From Prado023 sp039812125 (lineage in GTDB: Bacteria; Actinomycetota; Actinomycetes; S36-B12; CAIYMF01), in NCBI GenBank assembly GCA_039812125.1, contig JBDHZV010000067.1, positions 1-13,838 on the forward strand: a stretch of DNA of 13,838 nucleotides. Reading direction: 5' to 3'. Positions 6,908-13,838 of the stretch are shown one piece after another (position 1 is the first letter of the stretch; the number at the start of each line of letters is the position of its first letter). The notes under the pieces are model-generated. The model searched no databases and was not told the DNA's origin. It worked only from the letters and a program-made list of their open reading frames with translations. A program made the position numbers and the translations under genes.

Positions 6908-6937
6908 GCGCAACGCAATTGCGTGATCACGCTGCGC
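6908..6937. promoter_or_regulatory. Overlapping palindromes upstream of lsr2, possible operator
   Basis: Two perfect 12-bp palindromes, ACGCAATTGCGT (6913-6924) and GCGTGATCACGC (6921-6932), share four bases. They are framed by an outer inverted pair GCGCA (6908-6912) and TGCGC (6933-6937). The site lies between divergent ppc and lsr2, about 60 bases upstream of the likely lsr2 -35. The symmetry suggests binding of a dimeric regulator; I do not recognise the regulator. Confidence 0.45.
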
Positions 6938-6942
6938 CATTG

Positions 6943-6997
6943 TTTGCGCGAGCAGATGTGGTTTGTGTCGCAAATAGGTGGGGAACGCGTGGTCCCC
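6943..6997. promoter_or_regulatory. Further inverted repeats upstream of lsr2
   Basis: TTTGCG (6943-6948) is mirrored by CGCAAA (6969-6974), and GGGGA (6980-6984) by TCCCC (6993-6997) around ACGCGT. The stretch is more AT-rich than its surroundings. Lsr2 itself prefers AT-rich DNA, so autoregulation is possible, but this is inference. Confidence 0.3.
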
Positions 6998-6998
6998 A

Positions 6999-7028
6999 TT
7001 TACGTGAGCGCCTATTGTGCACTAGTCT
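6999..7028 (+). promoter_or_regulatory. Candidate lsr2 promoter
   Basis: TTTACG (6999-7004) and TAGTCT (7023-7028) are separated by 18 bases and give 4 of 6 matches to TTGACA and a TANNNT -10. Initiation near 7035 would leave a leader of about 36 bases containing AGGGAG (7059-7064), 6 bases before the lsr2 ATG. A second TANNNT, TATTGT (7013-7018), is an alternative. Confidence 0.45.
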
Positions 7029-7070
7029 TCTGGGCGTTCAGGAGACAATTCCTAATCCAGGGAGCCCGCA

Positions 7071-7406
7071 ATGGCACGCAAGGTCCAGGTCCTTCTCGAG
7101 GACGACATCAACGGCGGGGCGGCAGCGGAGACCGTCTCGTTCGCCCTTGACGGCAAGGCGTACGAGATCGACCTGTCGGAGAAGAACGCCAAGGCGCTGC
7201 GCGACACCCTCGCCCCGTGGATCGCGGCCGGGCGCCGCGTCACCGCGGGCCCGACCGGCAGGGTCCCCGAGGCCCGCCCCAAGCCCGCACGGCGCTCGCA
7301 GGACACCGCGGACATCCGCCGGTGGGCCGCGGAGAACGGGATCGCCGTGAGCAGCCGGGGCCGCATCTCGGCCGACCTGCGGGCCCGGTACGAGGCCGCC
7401 CACTGA
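7071..7406 (+). CDS. lsr2: Lsr2 nucleoid-associated protein
   Basis: The 111-residue product is a full-length Lsr2, the actinobacterial H-NS-like protein that coats and bridges AT-rich DNA and silences acquired genes. The N-terminal oligomerisation domain starts MARKVQVLLEDDINGG and continues through the beta strands TVSFALDGKAYEIDL (21-35) and a helix (36-53). A basic linker (about 55-78) follows. The C-terminal DNA-binding domain is DIRRWAAENGIAVSSRGRIS (81-100), whose RGR (96-98) is the AT-hook-like minor-groove motif. The usual Pro after RGRI is Ser100 here. The start is fixed by homology and the AGGGAG ribosome site. Placement just before clpC parallels the lsr2-clpC1 neighbourhood of mycobacteria. 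A strong hairpin follows, so it is probably transcribed alone. Confidence 0.96.
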   Translation: MARKVQVLLEDDINGGAAAETVSFALDGKAYEIDLSEKNAKALRDTLAPWIAAGRRVTAGPTGRVPEARPKPARRSQDTADIRRWAAENGIAVSSRGRISADLRARYEAAH

Positions 7407-7416
7407 TCGACCCCCT

Positions 7417-7450
7417 CGACGCGCCGGTCCCTGCCCGGGCCGGCGCGTCG
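7417..7450 (+). terminator. Hairpin terminator after lsr2
   Basis: A perfect 11-bp stem, CGACGCGCCGG (7417-7427) with CCGGCGCGTCG (7440-7450), and a 12-nt loop begin 10 bases after the lsr2 stop. There is no U-tract. It separates lsr2 from the clpC regulatory region. Confidence 0.65.
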
Positions 7451-7453
7451 TCG

Positions 7454-7471
7454 TGTTCGCCCACGGCGCAG
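7454..7471 (+). promoter_or_regulatory. ClgR-type operator upstream of clpC
   Basis: GTTCGC-CCACG-GCG (7455-7468) matches exactly the GTTCGC-N5-GCG core reported for ClgR, the actinobacterial activator of clp genes. The flanks also fit the longer consensus except one position. The box lies directly upstream of an ECF-type promoter (7480-7505), centred near -49 of its predicted start, a normal activator position. clgR itself is not in the window. Confidence 0.6.
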
Positions 7472-7479
7472 CGTCCTGC

Positions 7480-7505
7480 GGAACGCCTGGTGTGGCGTCC
7501 GTGTT
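7480..7505 (+). promoter_or_regulatory. ECF sigma (SigH/SigR-like) promoter for clpC
   Basis: GGAAC (7480-7484) and GTT (7503-7505) are separated by 18 bases, the layout of promoters used by the thiol/heat-stress ECF factors SigH (mycobacteria, corynebacteria) and SigR (Streptomyces). Clp genes are known members of these regulons. Initiation near 7512 would give a leader of about 120 bases. Confidence 0.5.
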
Positions 7506-7578
7506 GTCCGGGTAAAGCACTCGCATGCGTTACCCCACAGCCTTCTGGCAGGAAGATGTGCTGCTCGGGGGAACGGGC

Positions 7579-7584
7579 TAGAGT
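7579..7584 (+). promoter_or_regulatory. Candidate housekeeping -10 for clpC
   Basis: TAGAGT is a good vegetative -10 and lies 48 bases before the clpC ATG, but no convincing -35 is visible 16-18 bases upstream. It may provide basal transcription beside the stress promoter. GGAGTGG (about 7620-7626) serves as ribosome site. Confidence 0.35.
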
Positions 7585-7632
7585 GACATCCCGACCGGCT
7601 GTGCCGGCCATTTCGGATCGGAGTGGTGCCTG

Positions 7633-10167
<2,535 letters not shown>

Positions 10168-10203
10168 CCCACGCAGGGGTGATGGACGTGTGCGCCGGCT
10201 GAG

Positions 10204-10258
10204 CCGGACGCGCGGGCGCAGGGCGGGCATCGAGGTGCCCGCCCTGCGCCGCGTCCGG
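10204..10258 (+). terminator. Very strong terminator after clpC
   Basis: A 15-bp perfect stem (10215-10229 with 10236-10250) has a 6-nt loop TCGAGG. It is extended by a further 8 bp (10204-10211 CCGGACGC with 10251-10258 GCGTCCGG) across a 3-nt bulge, for 23 pairs in total. It begins 37 bases after the clpC stop and lacks a U-tract. Confidence 0.8.
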
Positions 10259-10299
10259 GCCCCCGGCGGGTGGGTTTCCGGCGGCGTCCGCGGCCGGGT

Positions 10300-10305
10300 T
10301 ACGGT
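10300..10305 (+). promoter_or_regulatory. -10 element of the surface-protein gene, leaderless
   Basis: TACGGT ends 7 bases before the GTG at 10313. This supports that GTG over the upstream ATG at 10190, which would begin inside the region just ahead of the clpC terminator. Confidence 0.55.
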
Positions 10306-10312
10306 GTGCCCC

Positions 10313-11032
10313 GTGAGCTCGATTCGCAACCCCGTCGGTCCCGAGGAGCCCCGCACCTACTGGATCCGGCGGGGCCTGGTCCTCGGCGCAGTCGTCCTGG
10401 TGCTCTGGGTGGGGTGGCTGCTGTTCGGGGCGGCCTTCGGTGGGGACGACACCCCGCAGGCCGCCGCGAGCCCGTCGCCCTCGCCGACGTTCGGCATCTC
10501 CATGTCCCCCTCGATCGATGTCACGGAGGAGCCGTCGGCCTCCGCGACCGCGGCCAGCCCGAGCCCGTCGGAGTCGGGCAGTGCCTCCCCGAGCGGTTCG
10601 GCGTCGGCCAGCGCGTCGAGGACCGCGGCGTCGCCCTCGGCCTCCCCGCGCTGCTCCGACGCCGACATCGCCGTCGCGGTGAGCACGGCGTCAGCCGCCA
10701 CGCCCGAGGGCCAGGGCATGAAGGTGAGCATGACGGTCACGAACACCGGCTCGCGGGTGTGTGCCCGCGATGTGGGAGCCAAGGCCACCGACATCCGGAT
10801 CACGTCGGGCTCCGTCCTCGTCTGGTCCTGGCGGGCATGCAGCGGGGGCAGCGACTCGACGGTCGTGGCGCTCAAGCCCGGGGGGACGTGGTCGGCGTCG
10901 GCCACCTGGCCCGGTCGCGTGACCGGCTCGGGCTGCTCGTCGGACGCCGCCGTGGCCAGGGCCGGGACCTACCGGGCCGTGGCCAACGACAGCAAGGTGA
11001 CCTCCGACCCGGCGGTGTTCCAGGTCACCTAG
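10313..11032 (+). CDS. Membrane-anchored Ser/Ala/Pro-rich protein with Cys-containing C-terminal domain
   Basis: The 239-residue product has a short cytoplasmic N-terminus with PRTYWIRR (13-20), one transmembrane helix (about 21-42), and a low-complexity Ser/Ala/Pro/Glu linker (about 47-112). The C-terminal domain (113-239) is predicted to be beta-rich and contains VSMTVTNTGSRVC. Its four cysteines (114, 150, 176, 208) could form two disulfides outside the membrane. The architecture is that of a small single-pass surface protein with an immunoglobulin-like or DUF4232-like outer domain; the family assignment is a guess. Function is unknown. The GTG start is chosen because TACGGT lies 7 bases upstream and because it puts the arginines just before the helix. 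It converges on disA with only 17 bases between stops. Confidence 0.78.
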   Translation: MSSIRNPVGPEEPRTYWIRRGLVLGAVVLVLWVGWLLFGAAFGGDDTPQAAASPSPSPTFGISMSPSIDVTEEPSASATAASPSPSESGSASPSGSASASASRTAASPSASPRCSDADIAVAVSTASAATPEGQGMKVSMTVTNTGSRVCARDVGAKATDIRITSGSVLVWSWRACSGGSDSTVVALKPGGTWSASATWPGRVTGSGCSSDAAVARAGTYRAVANDSKVTSDPAVFQVT

Positions 11033-11049
11033 GGGGGCGCCCTGACCGC

Positions 11050-12129
11050 TCAGACGTAGCGCTCGAGGATCGAGGACTCGGCCAGCCGGGAGAGCCCCTC
11101 CCGGATGTAGCGGGCACGGTTCTCGCCGATGCCCTCCACCTGCTGCAGGTCGTCCACGGAGGCCCCGAGCAGGGCCTGCAGCGACCCGAAGTGCTCGATC
11201 AGGCGGTCGCGGACCACCTCTGGGACCCGGGGCACCCGGGCGAGCAGCCGGTGGCCCCGCGGGCTGACGTTGGACTCCAGGCCGTCGGTGCTGGCCGGGT
11301 AGCCCAGCGCCCGGGCCACCGACGTGAGCTCGAGCAGGTCGGTCGGGCCGATGAGGTCCAGGGCCTCGAGCGAGCCTGCGACGGTGCGGACCTTGCGTCC
11401 CGACCTGCGGGGCAGGTAGTCGCGCACGACGAGCTCCCGGTCGGTCTCGACCCCGGCGACCAGCTCGGCCAGCTGGAGGGACACCAGCCGACCCTCCGTG
11501 CCCAGCTCCAGCAGGTAGGCCCGGATCTCGCTGGCGATGTGGCGGACCATCTCGAGGCGCTGCAGGGTGCCGCACACCTCGCGGACCGTCACGAGGTCCT
11601 CGATCTCCAGCGCGGACAGGCTGCGCGACACCTCGTCGAGGCGCTGCTTGTACCGCTCCAGCGTGGCCAGCGCCTGGTTGGCGCGGGACAGGATCGCCGC
11701 CGGGTCCTCCAGCACGTACCGCCGGCCCTTCAGGTACAGCGCGATGATGTTCATCGACTTGCTGACGCTGACCACCGGGAACCCGGTCTGCTTGGCCACC
11801 CGATCGGCGGTGCGGTGCCGGGTGCCGGTCTCGGAGGTCTGGATGGTCGGGTCCGGCACCAGTTGCGTCGCGGCCCGCACGATCTTGGACGTGGGTCCGT
11901 CGATGACCACCGCACCGTCCATCTTGGACAGCTCCCGCAGCCGGGTAGCCGTGAACTCGACGTCCAGGGGGAACCCGCCCGTCGCGATCGCCTCCACGAC
12001 GCGGTCATGGCCGAGCACGATGAGGGCGCCGGTGCGGCCCCGCAGGATCCGCTCCAGGCCATCGCGCAGCTCCGTTCCCGGCGCCACCCGTGCCAGGGCG
12101 ATCGCCAGTTCCGGGTCGAACGCTGCCAT
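11050..12129 (-). CDS. disA: DNA integrity scanning diadenylate cyclase DisA
   Basis: The 359-residue enzyme joins two ATP into cyclic di-AMP and slows when it meets branched DNA, linking DNA state to second-messenger level. The cyclase domain (about 1-145) contains the catalytic DGA (71-73) and RHRTA (104-108). A helical spine follows (SRANQALATLERYKQRLDEVSRSLSA region, about 150-290). A C-terminal helix-hairpin-helix DNA-binding domain contains VEGIGENRARYIREGLSRL. It resembles M. tuberculosis DisA from memory along its length. An in-frame ATG exists at 12204, but the ATG at 12129 has GGACGGAG in front of it and gives the usual family length. It is divergent from radA, whose product is a known functional partner. 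Confidence 0.96.
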   Translation of the reverse strand: MAAFDPELAIALARVAPGTELRDGLERILRGRTGALIVLGHDRVVEAIATGGFPLDVEFTATRLRELSKMDGAVVIDGPTSKIVRAATQLVPDPTIQTSETGTRHRTADRVAKQTGFPVVSVSKSMNIIALYLKGRRYVLEDPAAILSRANQALATLERYKQRLDEVSRSLSALEIEDLVTVREVCGTLQRLEMVRHIASEIRAYLLELGTEGRLVSLQLAELVAGVETDRELVVRDYLPRRSGRKVRTVAGSLEALDLIGPTDLLELTSVARALGYPASTDGLESNVSPRGHRLLARVPRVPEVVRDRLIEHFGSLQALLGASVDDLQQVEGIGENRARYIREGLSRLAESSILERYV

Positions 12130-12158
12130 CGCCGCTCCGTCCTGGTGTGCTGCGCCCG

Positions 12159-12164
12159 AGTGTA
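12159..12164 (-). promoter_or_regulatory. -10 element of disA
   Basis: TACACT on the minus strand predicts initiation near 12152 and a leader of about 22 bases containing AGGACGGAG (12143-12135) ahead of the ATG at 12129. Unlike its neighbours, disA therefore appears leadered. It also lies downstream of the alternative in-frame ATG at 12204, supporting the shorter protein. Confidence 0.5.
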
Positions 12165-12280
12165 GACGGGCCGGGCTTCGCGTCTCAGGCGGACCGCGCC
12201 CCACGCAGCCCCCGCGAGGGGTGCTCGGCGGGTACCGGGACCCGTCGGACGGGCGGACCTGCGGTGTCAGGGGGTGGCGC

Positions 12281-12286
12281 TAGCGT
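12281..12286 (+). promoter_or_regulatory. -10 element of radA, leaderless
   Basis: TAGCGT ends 7 bases before the ATG at 12294. This chooses that ATG over the in-frame upstream codons and over the second Met at 12315. Confidence 0.6.
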
Positions 12287-12293
12287 GCTGGCC

Positions 12294-13721
12294 ATGACCG
12301 CAACCACTGCCCGGATGTCCTACATGTGTGCCGAATGCGGCTGGCGTTCCCCGAAGTGGGTCGGCCGCTGCGGGGAGTGCCAGGCGTGGGGCACTGTCGC
12401 CGAGTCGGCGCAGCGGGCGCGCTCCCCGCAGGCTGGTCCGGTGTCGGCCAGTGCCAGGCCCATGGACCAGGTCGACCTCACGTCCGCCGTGGCGGTCGCG
12501 ACCGGCGTGGGTGAGCTCGACCGGGTCCTGGGCGGGGGGCTGGTCCCCGGCGGCGTGGTGCTGCTGGCCGGCGAGCCGGGCGTGGGCAAGTCCACGCTGC
12601 TGCTGCAGGTCGCCGCCGCGCTGGCCGCCCAGGGGCGGCGTGCGCTGTACGTCACAGGTGAGGAGAGCGCCGAGCAGGTCCGCGCCCGTGCCCAGCGGGT
12701 GGGCTCGGTGGCGCCGCAGGTGTACCTGGCTGCGGAGTGCGAGGTCTCCGCGGTCGTCGCGCACGCCCAGCAGGTCGACCCCGCGCTGTTGGTCGTGGAC
12801 TCCGTGCAGACCATGAGCTCGGACACCGTCGACGGGGTCGTCAGCGGCGTGGCCCAGGTCCGCCAGGCCACGGCCACGCTGATCAGGCTGGCCAAGGAGC
12901 GTGCGATGGCCTGCATCCTGGTCGGCCACGTCACGAAGGACGGCAGCATTGCCGGCCCGCGCACGCTGGAGCATCTCGTCGATGTCGTGCTGAGCTTCGA
13001 GGGCGATCGGCACGGACGGCTGCGGATGGTGCGCGCCGTCAAGAACCGGTACGGCCCGACCGACGAGGTCGGCTGCTTCGAACTCGGTGAAGGCGGCCTG
13101 GTCGAACTCGCCGATCCCAGCGGGCTGTTCCTGACCGAGCGTCGCGAACCGGTGCCCGGAACCTGCGTGACCGTCCTGCTCGAGGGGCGCCGTCCGCTCA
13201 TGGCCGAGGTGCAGGCGCTTGTCGTGCCGGCAGGCGCGTCCGGTCCACGCCGGACGACCACCGGGATGGACACCGGGCGGATGGCCATGGTGCTCGCCGT
13301 GCTGGAGCGACGGGCCGGCCTGCCCATGTCGCGCTACGACGCCTACCTTGCGCCGGTCGGGGGTGCCCGACTCGTCGAACCCGCGTGCGACCTGGCTGCT
13401 GCCCTGGCGCTGCATGGCTCCGTCCGGGACCTGGCGGTCGCCCCCGGCTGGGTCGCCTTCGGCGAGGTCGGCCTGGCCGGCGACGTCCGCAGGGTGCCCG
13501 GGATGCGCCAGCGCGTGGCCGAGGCCGCACGCCTCGGAGCCCAGCACGTCCTGCTGCCCCGGGTCGACACCGTTGACCTGGGCCCGGTGCCCATCCCGGT
13601 GCACCCGGTGGACGACGTCGTCACGGCGTTGCGCCTGGTCCCGTGGGTGCGCGCCGACGCTGCGCAGGCCGCCTCGCCCAGCGGACCGCGCGCGCTGGCA
13701 GCCGTTCCGGACCTCGGGTGA
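12294..13721 (+). CDS. radA: DNA repair protein RadA (Sms)
   Basis: The 475-residue RecA-related ATPase promotes branch migration in homologous recombination and helps process stalled or recombination intermediates. A zinc finger has cysteines 12, 15, 26 and 29. The RecA-like ATPase core has Walker A GEPGVGKST (93-101), Walker B LLVVDS (165-170) and the RadA signature KNRYG (250-254), where most members read KNRFG. The C-terminal Lon-protease-like domain (about 300-455, GRMAMVLAVLERRAG and EPACDLAAALAL) lacks the protease serine, as expected for RadA. Length is normal. RadA is known to interact with DisA in Bacillus and mycobacteria; here the two genes are divergent, not an operon. The stop is 42 bases before another gene start in the same direction. 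Confidence 0.96.
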   Translation: MTATTARMSYMCAECGWRSPKWVGRCGECQAWGTVAESAQRARSPQAGPVSASARPMDQVDLTSAVAVATGVGELDRVLGGGLVPGGVVLLAGEPGVGKSTLLLQVAAALAAQGRRALYVTGEESAEQVRARAQRVGSVAPQVYLAAECEVSAVVAHAQQVDPALLVVDSVQTMSSDTVDGVVSGVAQVRQATATLIRLAKERAMACILVGHVTKDGSIAGPRTLEHLVDVVLSFEGDRHGRLRMVRAVKNRYGPTDEVGCFELGEGGLVELADPSGLFLTERREPVPGTCVTVLLEGRRPLMAEVQALVVPAGASGPRRTTTGMDTGRMAMVLAVLERRAGLPMSRYDAYLAPVGGARLVEPACDLAAALALHGSVRDLAVAPGWVAFGEVGLAGDVRRVPGMRQRVAEAARLGAQHVLLPRVDTVDLGPVPIPVHPVDDVVTALRLVPWVRADAAQAASPSGPRALAAVPDLG

Positions 13722-13751
13722 GCCGACCCGGTGCCGAGGGCGGCGTCGGCC

Positions 13752-13757
13752 TAGGCT
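13752..13757 (+). promoter_or_regulatory. -10 element of the gene after radA, leaderless
   Basis: TAGGCT ends 6 bases before the GTG at 13764, the same hexamer and spacing as before argA. It indicates a separate promoter for the downstream gene. Confidence 0.5.
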
Positions 13758-13763
13758 GGATCC

Positions 13764-13838
13764 GTGACGGCGCGCGATGCGGGGCGTGGACCGGGGCAAC
13801 CCGAGCGGGAGCCGCCGCGGGGCGCCGATGCCCGGGAG
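13764..13838 (+). CDS. Start of an unidentified gene, 3' end outside window
   Basis: Twenty-five codons are open to the window edge from a GTG with TAGGCT 6 bases upstream. The residues are charged and Gly/Pro-rich (VTARDAGRGPGQPEREPP), as in a disordered N-terminus, and carry no recognisable domain. mutY often lies near radA-disA in actinobacteria, so an A/G-specific adenine glycosylase is one possibility, but nothing in the visible part shows it. Confidence 0.45.
   Translation, partial: MTARDAGRGPGQPEREPPRGADARE

Noticed and set aside
5974..7350. Plus-strand frame across the ppc start and into lsr2
   Set aside because: It overlaps ppc, the AT-rich intergenic region and lsr2 in another frame; no plausible product.
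10190..10312. Upstream ATG start for the surface protein
   Set aside because: It would translate through the clpC terminator hairpin and add an Arg-rich segment before the membrane helix; TACGGT 7 bases before the GTG at 10313 fits better.
10441..10670. Ser/Ala/Pro-coding repeat region as a DNA tandem repeat or CRISPR-like array
   Set aside because: There is no fixed unit length or spacer structure; it is low-complexity coding sequence for the linker of the surface protein.
12267..13799. Long minus-strand frame (510 codons) across radA
   Set aside because: Antisense shadow of radA; the codon-position GC pattern belongs to the plus strand.

Overview
The window is very GC-rich chromosomal DNA from an actinobacterium. 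This is supported by the GC-rich third codon positions, an Lsr2 nucleoid protein, a mycobacterial-type ArgA, a ClpC-class Clp ATPase and an actinobacterial DisA/RadA pair. Lsr2, ClpC, DisA and RadA also lie close together in Mycobacterium tuberculosis, so the right half looks like conserved core chromosome. I cannot name the genus from sequence alone. I see no mobile element, CRISPR array, prophage, tRNA or rRNA.

Layout, left to right. (1) 1-1221: a DUF2252 protein cut by the window edge, followed by two strong hairpins between convergent genes. (2) 1384-2037 (-): a small exported helical protein. (3) 2178-2903 (-): a HAD-family hydrolase with an unusual DxN nucleophile motif. It is divergent from (4) 2973-3425 (+), a stand-alone GyrI-like effector-binding protein, and (5) 3461-3958 (+), an ArgA-type amino-acid N-acetyltransferase for arginine biosynthesis. 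(6) 4066-6798 (-): phosphoenolpyruvate carboxylase, which refills oxaloacetate. It is convergent with argA. (7) 7071-7406 (+): Lsr2, behind the only clearly AT-enriched, palindrome-rich intergenic stretch of the window. (8) 7633-10167 (+): ClpC, whose upstream region holds a ClgR-type operator next to an ECF-type (SigH/SigR-like) promoter. (9) 10313-11032 (+): a membrane-anchored Ser/Ala/Pro-rich surface protein. (10) 11050-12129 (-): DisA, diadenylate cyclase. (11) 12294-13721 (+): RadA, divergent from disA. (12) 13764 onward (+): the start of another gene.

Functional themes: protein quality control under proteotoxic or thiol stress (ClpC), chromosome organisation and silencing (Lsr2), DNA-integrity signalling and recombination (DisA, RadA), and central metabolism (PPC, ArgA). 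No intergenic gap exceeds 300 bases; the largest are 6799-7070 and 7407-7632, and both carry regulatory structure.

A recurring feature is a -10 hexamer of the form TANNNT placed 6-7 bases before the start codon. It is seen clearly at six genes and more weakly at a seventh, indicating leaderless transcripts, and it decides several start codons here. I did not find a convincing new multi-gene system. The most interesting observations are regulatory (the clpC and lsr2 upstream regions) and protein-level (possible permuted kinase-like motif order in the DUF2252 protein, and the DxN HAD motif).
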